NCBI RefSeq assembly: GCF_020037015.1
Contig: NZ_JAIQDE010000014.1
Span: 124,001 to 188,000, forward strand
Direction of reading: 5' to 3'
DNA: 64,000 nt
DNA from: Corallococcus sp. AS-1-6
GTDB lineage: Bacteria > Myxococcota > Myxococcia > Myxococcales > Myxococcaceae
A model generated the notes under the pieces. The model saw nothing but the letters and a program-made list of their open reading frames with translations. It searched no databases and was not told the origin of the DNA. Both the position numbers and the translations under genes were made by a program. Shown one piece after another: positions 19,266 through 27,590 of the stretch. Numbering within the stretch: position 1 is the first letter of the stretch; each line of letters starts with the position of its first letter.

Positions 19266-20745
19266 GCGACACGGCGGACTCGCTGGTGGCGGAGATGCGC
19301 TTCACCGTGTCGCCCATCACCGTGTTGAGCTCGTTCACGGCGGTGAAGATCTGCTCGATGCCGGTGGCCTGCTGGTTCACCGTCTGCGAAATCTGACGGG
19401 CGGACACCACGCTGTCCCGGACGATGGAGGACAACTGGCGCAGCGTGTCCCCGGACGTGCGCACCTGCGCGAGGCCCGCCTCCATGCGCTGCGTGCCCGC
19501 GGCGGTGATCTCCACCGTGGCGAAGATGGCGGTGCTGATGTCCGCCAGGATGCCGCGCACCTGGTTCGTCGCGCGGATGGACTGGTCCGCCAGGCCGCGG
19601 ATCTCCCGGGCCACCACCGCGAAGCCCTTGCCGTGCTCCCCGGAGCGCGCCGCCTCGATGGCCGCGTTCACCGCCAGCAGGTGGGACTGGTCCGCCAGGT
19701 CCTTCACCGTCTCCGTGATGCCGGAGATCTGCTCGGTGCGCTCGCCCAGGGCCATGATGCGCTCGGCGATCTGCTCCACCTGCGCGCGCAGGGCCACCAT
19801 GCCCTCGATGCTCTCCGTGATGGCGATCTCGCCCGTCTTGCCCAGCACCTCCGCGCGCTCCGCCACGTCGATGACCGTCTCCGCCGCGCGCGACGCCACC
19901 ACCGACGTCTGGCGGATCTCCTGCGCCGTCACCTGCGTCTCCTGCAGCGCGGCGGCGTGGCGGGACACCATCTCGTTCTGCCGGCCCGCGGAGTCGTTCA
20001 GGTGGTCCACCGAGCCGCGCAGCAGGTCCGACGACGCCTGGAGCTGCTGCAGCAGGTCCTTCACCTTGGACACCATCATGGAGAAGGCCTTCGCCAACTG
20101 GCCCACCTCGTCCGTGCCCCCCACGCGCACCGTCTCGCGCAGGTCGCCGTGCTCCGCGATGCGCTGGGCCGCCTCCGTCAACTGCACCAGCGGCGCCGCC
20201 ACCCGGCGCGCCAGCAGGATGCCCACCACCACGAAGAGCGAGAGCGCCAGGACGATCACCACGCTCACCCCGGTGGTGATGGCCCGCACCTGCGCGCGCG
20301 CCGACGTGCGGTTGAAGCCCACGTGCACGGTGCCCGCCCCGTTCGCGAAGCGCGCGCTCACGTCCAGCAGCTCCGCGTCCCGCACGTAGAACGTCGCCTC
20401 ACCCTGCGCGCGGCCCAGCCGGTCGCGCAGCTCCCGCATCGCGGCGGCGTACTCGCCCGCCACCGCGCGCATCTGCCCGGCCCCGTCGAAGACGGCCACG
20501 TAGGCCACCTGGTGGTGGCGCACCGCCTGCTCCAGCACCGCCTGGAGCGCCTCCGTCTGCCCTCCGGGCATCGCCGCGGGCAGCGTGGCCGCCAGCGCCG
20601 CGGGCAGCGCGCCTCCCACGTCCCGGCCCTGCGCCTCGAAGGCGGAGCTGACGCGCGGGATGAGGTACCCGAAGAAGAGGACCGTGAAGAACAGCGCCAC
20701 CAACAGCGGCGCCAGCGTGAGCTTCTGGGAGAGGGAGAGTCGCAT
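19213..20745 (-). CDS. Methyl-accepting chemotaxis protein
   Basis: A 510-residue transmembrane chemoreceptor. TM1 spans about 8-30, followed by a small periplasmic domain of about 125 residues, TM2 (about 155-180), a HAMP domain (RRVAAPLVQLTEAAQRIAEHG) and a long coiled-coil signalling domain. The hairpin tip is HLLAVNAAIEAARSGEHGKGFAVVA, the conserved CheA/CheW contact region. It has no C-terminal CheR-tethering pentapeptide and no che genes beside it, so it must serve a distant Che or Frz-like pathway. The ATG at 20745 is set by the membrane segment; ribosome site poor. A longer start at 20859 would add an unrelated 38 residues. Confidence 0.93.
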   Translation of the reverse strand: MRLSLSQKLTLAPLLVALFFTVLFFGYLIPRVSSAFEAQGRDVGGALPAALAATLPAAMPGGQTEALQAVLEQAVRHHQVAYVAVFDGAGQMRAVAGEYAAAMRELRDRLGRAQGEATFYVRDAELLDVSARFANGAGTVHVGFNRTSARAQVRAITTGVSVVIVLALSLFVVVGILLARRVAAPLVQLTEAAQRIAEHGDLRETVRVGGTDEVGQLAKAFSMMVSKVKDLLQQLQASSDLLRGSVDHLNDSAGRQNEMVSRHAAALQETQVTAQEIRQTSVVASRAAETVIDVAERAEVLGKTGEIAITESIEGMVALRAQVEQIAERIMALGERTEQISGITETVKDLADQSHLLAVNAAIEAARSGEHGKGFAVVAREIRGLADQSIRATNQVRGILADISTAIFATVEITAAGTQRMEAGLAQVRTSGDTLRQLSSIVRDSVVSARQISQTVNQQATGIEQIFTAVNELNTVMGDTVKRISATSESAVSLKLLSERVAAMVRDYRL

Positions 20746-20932
20746 CCGGGAGCGGCGCCAAATCCAGAGGAAGTCTGGGAAACGAAGCCCCCCTGGACCA
20801 TCCAGCGAGGTGCCGCATTGTGGACAATCCAGAGGAGCCGGCGCAATGGCCGCGCGCATGCCAGCCCGTGAAAGTCAGACACCGCGCCCTGGGTAGCGAC
20901 GAACCCGGGGCGCGGGGGTCAAGCCGGCCGCG

Positions 20933-22117
20933 TCAGCCGGCCTTGAGGTTGGAGGGCGCGCTCTCGTCCCACTTCCCCATCAGGGTGTTGGACGGGAGGG
21001 TCTCATCCAGCAGCTTGTGGGCGGCCTCGGCGCCGGTGACGGGCAGGCCCTTCCTGTCAATCAGGCCCAGTTGCACGAGCACGGAGGCCTGATCCCAGTA
21101 GATGTGCTCGTGGTAGAGCTTGTCGCCGCGGAAGTTCACCACCGCCACGAAGGCCGCCTCCACGTACTTCCCGGTGGGCGGGATGCCCGGGAGCATCCAG
21201 TCCATCTCGACGTCGTGGGTGAAGCTGAAGATGAACTCGTCCACCACGCGGTCCGCGCCCACCGTGCGCGACAGCAGCGTCATCTTCGTGTCCTTGGGGT
21301 TGGCGTGCACGAAGTGGTTTTCGTAGAAGCGGTGCAGGTACTCCGCGCCCACGCCCCCCGTCATCACCGGCACGCTGTTGACGTACGGGTGCGACACCAT
21401 GGTCTTCATGGTCGCGTCCGCGTCCCGGGTGGCGAACTCCAGCTCCGTGTGCTTGTCCCACAGCGCGGCCAGGTCGTAGCGCGGCCCCATCACGCGCTTG
21501 AGCAGCGCGAGCGTGCGCGTGTGCGCCGTCATCATGGAGGGCCGGTGCCAGGCCGGCGACCCCTCGCGGAAGAAGCCGTGGCGCACGCCCTGATACACGT
21601 ACAGCTCCACGTCGACGCTCACGTGCTGCTTCACCCGCGCCACCGCGGCCGGGGGCACGAAGCCGTCCCACTCCGCGTAGTGGAGCACCATGGGGACCGC
21701 GTTCTCACCCGCCTGCGCGAGCACGTCCTCCATGCCGGGCGCGCAGTAGGCCACCGCGCAGTCCACGTGCGCGTGCGCCGCCAACTGCGCGGCCAGCGTC
21801 CCGCCCAGCCCGTAGCCGAGCGCGCCGACCTGCTTCTTCCCCCGGAGCCCCACCACCTCCGGAAGCGAGCGCGCCCAGGCCACCACCGGCTTGAGGTCCA
21901 CCTCCTCCGGCTCCCCGCGCGAGGCGAGGTCCGGCACCACCACCACGTAGCCCTCTTCACTGAAGCGCTCGGCCATCAGCTTCAGGTGGGCGTTGCCCTC
22001 GAACGCCTCCACCATCAGCAGCAGCAGGGCCGGACCCGTTCCAGAGGCGGGGCGTCGCACCCACGCACGCATCGGGTCGCTTCCATCCACGGGAATCCAC
22101 GTCGAGTTGTCGTTCAT
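20933..22117 (-). CDS. Dienelactone hydrolase-like/SnoaL-like fusion, nucleophile missing
   Basis: A 394-residue two-domain protein. Residues 1-210 are an alpha/beta hydrolase of the dienelactone hydrolase family. Residues 215-394 resemble a SnoaL/NTF2-like cone domain (LWDKHTELEFATRDADATMKTM, EYLHRFYENHFVH, HEHIYWDQASVLVQLGL). The hydrolase Asp151 (EWDGF) and His180 (GVRHGFF) are present. The nucleophile elbow, normally GxCxGG, reads GYGLGG with Gly103 in place of Cys, so this domain should not form the usual thiol acyl-enzyme. Either the SnoaL domain is the active part or the hydrolase domain binds without cleaving. The ATG at 22117 follows GGGGAGGG. Confidence 0.82.
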   Translation of the reverse strand: MNDNSTWIPVDGSDPMRAWVRRPASGTGPALLLLMVEAFEGNAHLKLMAERFSEEGYVVVVPDLASRGEPEEVDLKPVVAWARSLPEVVGLRGKKQVGALGYGLGGTLAAQLAAHAHVDCAVAYCAPGMEDVLAQAGENAVPMVLHYAEWDGFVPPAAVARVKQHVSVDVELYVYQGVRHGFFREGSPAWHRPSMMTAHTRTLALLKRVMGPRYDLAALWDKHTELEFATRDADATMKTMVSHPYVNSVPVMTGGVGAEYLHRFYENHFVHANPKDTKMTLLSRTVGADRVVDEFIFSFTHDVEMDWMLPGIPPTGKYVEAAFVAVVNFRGDKLYHEHIYWDQASVLVQLGLIDRKGLPVTGAEAAHKLLDETLPSNTLMGKWDESAPSNLKAG

Positions 22118-22318
22118 CTGTCGCGCACCCTCCCCAAAGCGGACACACTTCGCGCCCGGACGGACCGGCTCCCGGACGTCTGGCATTGTAGCAAACCCTC
22201 CACATCCTTGCCTCATCTCGTGAGAGGTTTTGATGTGGATGGATTGTTGTATGCCTTTACCATGGAGTAATCAGCCGGGACTGCAATCTCTTGTCCGTGA
22301 CGCGGACGGCCTTGTGTT

Positions 22319-23563
22319 TCAGGCCGTCATCGGCTCGGCGACGCCCGCGCAGGCGGAGTGCGCGCGCGGCTCAACCAAAGCCTGACGCGGAAGACACATC
22401 GAGAAGATCGTACCGGCGTCCGGGGTGGATTCCACCCGGAGGGTGCCGCCGTGGGCCTCCACGATGCTTCGCGCGATGTAGAGCCCCAGGCCCAGGCTCT
22501 CGCGCTGGCCCGGGCCGTCGCCGCGGCGGAAGGGCTGGAAGAGCGTGGGCAGCACGTGCGCGGGGATGGGGGCCCCGGCGTTCTGGACCTCCAGGTGGAC
22601 GGTGTCCGCGCCCTGCTCATAGGTGCGCAGGCGCACGGGCGTGTCCGGCGGGCTGTACTTGAGCGCGTTGTCCAGCAGGTTGGCCACCACCTGCGCCAGC
22701 CGGTCCAGGTCCCAGACGCCCGGGAGGCTGTCGCGGGCGAAGTCGCACAGGATGGAGCGCTCCGGCCTGGCCGCGCGCAGCTCGTCCGCGAGCTTGCGGC
22801 ACAGCTCGTTGAGGTCGCCCGCGCCGGGCACCACCGGGATGCCGCCGCCCACGCGCGCGCGGGTGAAGTCCAGCAACTGGTCCACGATGCGCTGGATGCG
22901 CTCGCCGCCCCGGGCCACGCGCTCGAAGGCCTTGCGCTGGGCCTCCGGCAGCAGCTCGCGCGACAACTGGCCGTGGGCCGTGGCGAGGATGGCCGAGAGC
23001 GGCGTGCGGATGTCGTGCCCCACGATCCCCACCAACTGCTGCTCGAGCTCCGTCGCGCGCTGCAGCTCCTCCTCCACGCGGCGGCGCTCCGCCAGCTCCA
23101 GCGCCTGCTGCCGCAGCTTCTCTCCGCGCAGGTACAGCTCCACGAACACCGACACCTTGGCGCGCAGGATGTCCGGGTCCACGGGCTTGAGCAGGTAGTC
23201 CACCGCGCCGTATTCGTAGCCCCGGGTGACGTAGGCCGCTTCCCGGCTGAGCGCGGTGATGAAGAGGATGGGCAGGTGCCTCGTGCGCTCGCGGGTGCGC
23301 ACCAGGCGCGCCGTCTCCAGGCCATCCAGCCCCGGCATCTGCACGTCCATCAGCACGCACGCGTACTCGTCCAGCAGCAGCGCCTTCAGCGCCTCGTCGC
23401 CGGAGCGCACCGACACCACCTGCTGGCCAAGCGGCTCCAGGATGGCCTCCAGGGCGAGCAGGTTCGACGGCGTGTCGTCCACCAGGAGGACGCGCGCGCG
23501 AGGCGCGTCAGGCACTTCATCGGCGCGGGGGTGGGCGGACACATCGGAGACGGCGGTGAGCAC
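22319..23563 (-). CDS. Response regulator-histidine kinase hybrid (REC-HisKA-HATPase)
   Basis: About 414 residues from the chosen start. The N-terminal receiver has the acidic pair in VLLVDD, phospho-acceptor Asp73 (CVLMDVQMPG) and a Lys in LLKPVD. A coiled-coil joins it to HisKA (His183 in IVGHDIRTPLSA) and HATPase_c (N box NLLDNALKYS, G boxes ESLGLGLYIA and GTIFSMCLP). There is no membrane segment, so it is a soluble REC-first kinase as common in myxobacteria. The start is uncertain: GTG 23563 has AGGA 7 nt before it, and GTGs at 23602 and 23719 are also in frame. Confidence 0.88.
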   Translation of the reverse strand: MLTAVSDVSAHPRADEVPDAPRARVLLVDDTPSNLLALEAILEPLGQQVVSVRSGDEALKALLLDEYACVLMDVQMPGLDGLETARLVRTRERTRHLPILFITALSREAAYVTRGYEYGAVDYLLKPVDPDILRAKVSVFVELYLRGEKLRQQALELAERRRVEEELQRATELEQQLVGIVGHDIRTPLSAILATAHGQLSRELLPEAQRKAFERVARGGERIQRIVDQLLDFTRARVGGGIPVVPGAGDLNELCRKLADELRAARPERSILCDFARDSLPGVWDLDRLAQVVANLLDNALKYSPPDTPVRLRTYEQGADTVHLEVQNAGAPIPAHVLPTLFQPFRRGDGPGQRESLGLGLYIARSIVEAHGGTLRVESTPDAGTIFSMCLPRQALVEPRAHSACAGVAEPMTA

Positions 23564-23741
23564 GGGCGTCCTGGGAACGGAGGGCTTCAAGGAGGCGTTC
23601 ACTCGGGCGTTGAGGGTGGTGCGGCTCGGGGTGCGGGCACGAGGCCGGGGCCACGCGGAGCCGCCGGATGTCGAGCGCCCGCTTCCAACACGGCCCCTTC
23701 GCCGCCTTCTTCCCTGCACCTGTATTCAAAAGCCACAGCAA

Positions 23742-23784
23742 GACAGGAATTCGTAATCAAAACTGACCCGTTGCAATTCCTGTC
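23742..23784. promoter_or_regulatory. 10-bp inverted repeat before the cyclodeaminase-family gene
   Basis: GACAGGAATT (23742-23751) and AATTCCTGTC (23775-23784) are exact reverse complements with 23 bp between them, in an A/T-rich patch. The repeat ends 21 bp before the ATG at 23806 and lies upstream of the divergent kinase gene. An operator for the cyclodeaminase-family gene or for both genes is plausible. Confidence 0.45.
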
Positions 23785-23805
23785 AGGGGCGTAGACTCCG
23801 CGCGC

Positions 23806-24909
23806 ATGACGCCCCCGCTTCCCCGCACCCTGTTGCTCGGCCCCACAGACCTGCGCGCGCTCGTGGAAGGCGTGGGGCTGGACGTCCTGATGGATGAGCT
23901 CATCCAGGCGCTCACCGTGGCGCTGCGGGAGCTGGACGAGTCCGTCCTCCAGGTGCCCAAGCGGGAGGGCTTCCAGGTGGCGGGCGACCCGCGGCCCTCC
24001 GGGACGATGGGCTGGATGCCCGCCCTGCGGCGCGGGGACAGCCTGACCGTGCGGGTGGCCGCCTCCCTCCCCGGCAACCGGGGGGACTCGGGGTTGCCCA
24101 CCCTGGTCGCATCCCACAGCGTCTATGACGCGCGGACGGGCCACCTGGTGGCGGTGATGGACGGCGTGTTCGCCACGGCGCTGCGCACGGGCGCGGCGTC
24201 GGCGGTGGCCAGCCGCTACCTGGCGTCCCCGGACAGCCGGGTGCTGGGGCTGGTGGGCTGCGGCGCGCAGGCCGTGTCCCAGTTGCACGCGCTCAGCCGC
24301 GTGTTCCGGCTGGAGCAGGTGCTGGTGCACGACGTGGATCCGGACGCGGCGCGCTCCTTCGTGCGGCGCGTGGCGTTCCTGGGGCTGGACGTGCGGCCCA
24401 CGCTGCTGCCGGACCTGGAGCTGCGCTCGGACATCCTCTGCACCGCGACCACCGTCGCGCCGGGAGCTGGCGCCGTCATCTCCGGCCACGCGCTCCGGCC
24501 GCACGCGCACGTCAACGCGGTGGGCTCGGACCAGCCGGGCAAGGCGGAGCTGCCGCTGGCGCTCCTGCGGCGCAGCCTCGTCGTGCCGGACTTCCCCGCC
24601 CAGGCGCGCCTGGAGGGCGAGTGCCAGCAGCTCCACCCGGACCAGATTGGCCCGGACCTGGCCACCGTGGTGCAGCAGCCGGAGGAGTTCGAGGGCTGGC
24701 GCGAGCGCAATACGGTGTTCGACTCCACCGGCCACGCGCTGGAGGACCACGTGGTGACGCGCCTGCTGCTGGATCACGCGCGGCGCATGGGCCTGGGCAC
24801 CCTGGTGTCACTGGAGGCGCTGGGCGGGGATCCGCTGGATCCGTACTCCCAGGTGCGCACGGACGCGGCCGGACGCGCCGAGCCTCCGCGCCGCGCCACC
24901 GGCAGTTGA
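23806..24909 (+). CDS. Ornithine cyclodeaminase/mu-crystallin family protein
   Basis: A 367-residue protein of the OCD/mu-crystallin family. The Rossmann motif is LGLVGCGAQAVSQ, followed by HDVDPDAA. The N-terminal substrate region contains KREGFQVAGDPRPSGTMGWMPA and the central HLVAVMDGVFATALRTGAASAVA, which carries the family Asp and Arg. Members act as ornithine cyclodeaminases, alanine or opine-type dehydrogenases or imine reductases, so the reaction cannot be assigned from sequence. It stands alone, divergent from the kinase gene. An inverted repeat lies directly upstream. Confidence 0.87.
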   Translation: MTPPLPRTLLLGPTDLRALVEGVGLDVLMDELIQALTVALRELDESVLQVPKREGFQVAGDPRPSGTMGWMPALRRGDSLTVRVAASLPGNRGDSGLPTLVASHSVYDARTGHLVAVMDGVFATALRTGAASAVASRYLASPDSRVLGLVGCGAQAVSQLHALSRVFRLEQVLVHDVDPDAARSFVRRVAFLGLDVRPTLLPDLELRSDILCTATTVAPGAGAVISGHALRPHAHVNAVGSDQPGKAELPLALLRRSLVVPDFPAQARLEGECQQLHPDQIGPDLATVVQQPEEFEGWRERNTVFDSTGHALEDHVVTRLLLDHARRMGLGTLVSLEALGGDPLDPYSQVRTDAAGRAEPPRRATGS

Positions 24910-24996
24910 TGGAACACGTCCGTCACACAACTTCCCGCCCACGCCGCCGATAATCGCGAAAGCAACAGCTCTCCACTATTCCTGGAATCTTTCACC

Positions 24997-25863
24997 ATGA
25001 CTGTCCGCGCCACGTCCCCCCGCGCCACCGCCACCGCGCCCGCGAGCACCGCCGCCACCGCGCCCCGCACCGCCGCTCCCACGCGCGCGGCGGCCGCGTC
25101 CACGGCCCTCACGGCGCCGCCGGCCGGCCTGGGCAAGGGGGACTCCGGGGCGAAGGTGAAGCAGCTCCAGCAGGGGCTGGTGAAGCTGGGCTACATGACG
25201 CAGGCGCAGATGAACACGGGCGCCGGCTCCTTCGGGCCGCAGACCGAGGCGGCGGTGAAGAAGTTCCAGACGGACCACAAGATCTCCGCCACCGGCTACT
25301 ACGGGCCGCAGACGGCGGCGGCGCTGACGAAGGCGCTCAAGACGACGACGCCTCCGCCCACGGAGCCGGGGAAGTTCACCAAGCCGGCGGTCATCAGCGC
25401 GCCCTCGCCCAACAGCGACTCGCGCAACGGCGCGGACATCGACACCATCGTGCTGCACCACACCGGCACCAACAACGGCTCCGGGGACCTGTCGTGGATG
25501 CGCAACAAGGACAGCAAGGTGTCCGCGCACTACATGCTGGACCGCGACGGGAAGATCTACCAGCTCGTCGGTGACGACAAGCGCGCCTGGCACGCGGGCA
25601 AGGGGGAGCTGCACGGCGTCCCCACGGACGTGAACGCGCGCTCCATCGGCATCGAGATCGTCAACGACGGCAGCGGCAAGACGGCCTTCACGGAGGCGCA
25701 GTACAAGTCGCTGACGAAGCTCGTGGGCTACCTGAAGCAGGAGTACGACGTGCCCATGAAGAACATCCTGGGGCACAAGGACGTGGCCGTGCCCAAGGGC
25801 CGCAAGGACGACCCGGCGGCCAACTTCGACTGGTCCCGGCTGCGCAAGGGCATTGGCGGCTGA
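24997..25863 (+). CDS. N-acetylmuramoyl-L-alanine amidase with peptidoglycan-binding domain
   Basis: A 288-residue protein. Residues 1-45 are an Ala/Thr/Pro-rich leader without an obvious signal peptide. Residues 45-115 are a PG_binding_1 domain (GDSGAKVKQLQQGLVKLGY, then FGPQTEAAVKKFQ), and residues 130-288 are an Amidase_2 (AmpD/PGRP-like) domain. Zinc ligands are His154 (IVLHHTG), His260 (ILGHKD) and probably Asp272. It cleaves the lactyl-amide bond between MurNAc and L-Ala. The lack of a classical signal suggests export by another route or an intracellular or lysis role. Phage-like endolysins share this architecture, but no other phage genes are nearby. Confidence 0.9.
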   Translation: MTVRATSPRATATAPASTAATAPRTAAPTRAAAASTALTAPPAGLGKGDSGAKVKQLQQGLVKLGYMTQAQMNTGAGSFGPQTEAAVKKFQTDHKISATGYYGPQTAAALTKALKTTTPPPTEPGKFTKPAVISAPSPNSDSRNGADIDTIVLHHTGTNNGSGDLSWMRNKDSKVSAHYMLDRDGKIYQLVGDDKRAWHAGKGELHGVPTDVNARSIGIEIVNDGSGKTAFTEAQYKSLTKLVGYLKQEYDVPMKNILGHKDVAVPKGRKDDPAANFDWSRLRKGIGG

Positions 25864-25936
25864 GCAGCGCTCCCCGCGCCGCCCGCCCTGCCGTCGCGTG
25901 TGCACTTCCGCCAGGGCGTGCTAGAAGACCGCTCCA

Positions 25937-26254
25937 GTGCTCCGACTCTGGCTCTTCCTCTGCCTGCTGCTGCTCGCTCCCATCGGGGGCGGGCTCGCGC
26001 ACGCCTTCGGGCCGGCGCAACAGGCGGAGACGTGCCTCACGGGCTGCGCGGATGACGACGCGCAGGGCCAGTGCGCCCCCACCTGCGTGGACTGCGCCTG
26101 CTGCTCGCACGTCAGGCCCCTGGCCGTCGCCGTACCGCTGCAGGGCCTCGTGGACTCCCTGTTCCGGGAGCCCCCCATCACCCCCGAAGCCCTGGAGCCG
26201 TCCTCCGCCGACGCGGACGACATCCTCCATCCCCCCATAGTCCCTCTGGCTTAA
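25937..26254 (+). CDS. Small secreted Cys-rich protein of the copper cluster
   Basis: A 105-residue protein with a signal peptide (residues 1-23, LWLFLCLLLLAPIGGGLAHA) and a short cysteine-rich core holding seven Cys and a His (TCLTGCADD, then CAPTCVDCACCSH, residues 33-58). The C-terminus is acidic and Pro-rich. The cysteine cluster suggests periplasmic metal binding. It starts at GTG 25937 and is the first gene before the TolC-like, adaptor and RND genes, about 100 bp upstream, so it is probably part of the metal-efflux transcription unit. No named family recognised. Confidence 0.6.
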   Translation: MLRLWLFLCLLLLAPIGGGLAHAFGPAQQAETCLTGCADDDAQGQCAPTCVDCACCSHVRPLAVAVPLQGLVDSLFREPPITPEALEPSSADADDILHPPIVPLA

Positions 26255-26360
26255 GGCCCGCGTCCGCCGTCGTTCGCTCGCGCCCCGCCACCGGTGTGCC
26301 CGGCCTCCTGCCCGGGTGCATGGGTGCGCGCGGCCCGCCTTCCGCAAGAGGTCCTCTTCC

Positions 26361-27590
26361 GTGCCCATCCGTTCCGCGACGGCCGCCCTCGGGCTGGCCG
26401 CCGTCATCCTCTGGCCGCGCCCTGGTGGCGCGGATCCCTCCCGAATCTCCCTCCAGGACGCCCTCGCCCTGGCGCGCGAGCACGCCCCGGCGCTGGTCCA
26501 GGCCCGGGCCCGCGTGCGCGCCGCCCAGGGGCCCCTGGCGAGCGCCGCGCCGCTCTTGCGCGAGAACCCCCAGCTCGACGTCCAGGTGGGCTCGCGCCGG
26601 CTCCCCACGGGAGACCATGGCCTGGACCTCGCGGTGGGTCTGGCGCAGCCCTTCGAGCTGGGCGGCAAGCAGGGCCTGCGGCGCGAGGTGGCGCGCGCGG
26701 GCCTGTCCCTGGAGGGAGCCCGCCTGCGCGACGCGGAGCGGCTCCTGTTGGGGGACGTGGCCGCCGCCTACCTCCGCCTGCTGCAAGCCCGGGAGCGGCG
26801 GAAGCTGGTGGAGGCCGCGGCGGAAGCGGCGGAGCGCACCGTCCAGGCCACGGAGCGGCGCTACGCGGCCGGTGACGTCCCGGCCGTGGACGTGAACGTG
26901 GCGAAGGTGGCCCACGCCCGCGCCCGCGCGGAGGTCCAGGTCGCCACCGGCGAGGTCCAGGCCCTGCGCGAGGAGCTGGAGGCGCGCGTGGGCCAGCGCG
27001 CGAGCCCCCAGGCCACCTACGACGATGACCTGCGGTCGCTCGCGCGGGCGCCGGTCCGCGACGTGCCGGACGGCGCGGGAGCGCGCGCGGACCTGGTGGC
27101 GCTGGAGCAGGAGCAGGTCCAGGCGGAGGCCGCCGCGACGCTGGGCCGGCGCCAGGTGCTGCCGGACATAACGGTGGGCGCGCGCTACCAGAAGGAGGCG
27201 GACGAGACGGTGTTCCTGGGGACGCTCAGCGTGCCCCTGCCCCTCTTCGCCCGCGGCCAGGAGGCGCGCCTCGTGGGCGAGGCGGAGGCGAGCCGCGCCG
27301 GACAGGAGCTCGCCGCCGCGCGCACCGTCGTGCCCGCCCAGGTCCAGGCCGCGCGCCACCGCTACCGCGCGAGCCTGGCCGCCCTCGGGGACCTGGAGCA
27401 GGTGCTGCCGCTCCTGGATGACAACGAGGCGCTGGCGCAGCGGTCCTATGACGCCGGGGAGATGGACCTCGCGGCCTTCCTCCTCGTCCGGCGCGACACA
27501 TTGGAGACGCGGGCCGCGTGGCTGGAAGGCCTGCTGCGATTGGCCCTGGCCCGGGTGCAGTTGGAAGTCGAGACGGGAGTCCTGCCATGA
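26361..27590 (+). CDS. TolC-family outer membrane efflux protein (CusC/CzcC-like)
   Basis: A 409-residue outer membrane factor. It starts with a signal peptide (VPIRSATAALGLAAVILW) ending near GGADPS, and then shows two internally similar halves of long amphipathic helices (SLQDALALAREHAPALVQARARV and LVALEQEQVQAEAAATL). PLPLFARGQEARLVGEAEA is a typical second beta-strand turn. It forms the outer membrane channel of the tripartite pump completed by the next two genes. The GTG at 26361 follows AAGAGG; a more upstream ATG at 26316 gives a poor signal peptide. The stop overlaps the adaptor ATG by 4 bp. Confidence 0.88.
   Translation: MPIRSATAALGLAAVILWPRPGGADPSRISLQDALALAREHAPALVQARARVRAAQGPLASAAPLLRENPQLDVQVGSRRLPTGDHGLDLAVGLAQPFELGGKQGLRREVARAGLSLEGARLRDAERLLLGDVAAAYLRLLQARERRKLVEAAAEAAERTVQATERRYAAGDVPAVDVNVAKVAHARARAEVQVATGEVQALREELEARVGQRASPQATYDDDLRSLARAPVRDVPDGAGARADLVALEQEQVQAEAAATLGRRQVLPDITVGARYQKEADETVFLGTLSVPLPLFARGQEARLVGEAEASRAGQELAAARTVVPAQVQAARHRYRASLAALGDLEQVLPLLDDNEALAQRSYDAGEMDLAAFLLVRRDTLETRAAWLEGLLRLALARVQLEVETGVLP

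Noticed and set aside
24997-25863. Prophage endolysin
   Set aside because: The amidase architecture fits, but there is no holin, structural or integrase gene nearby and base composition matches the host.
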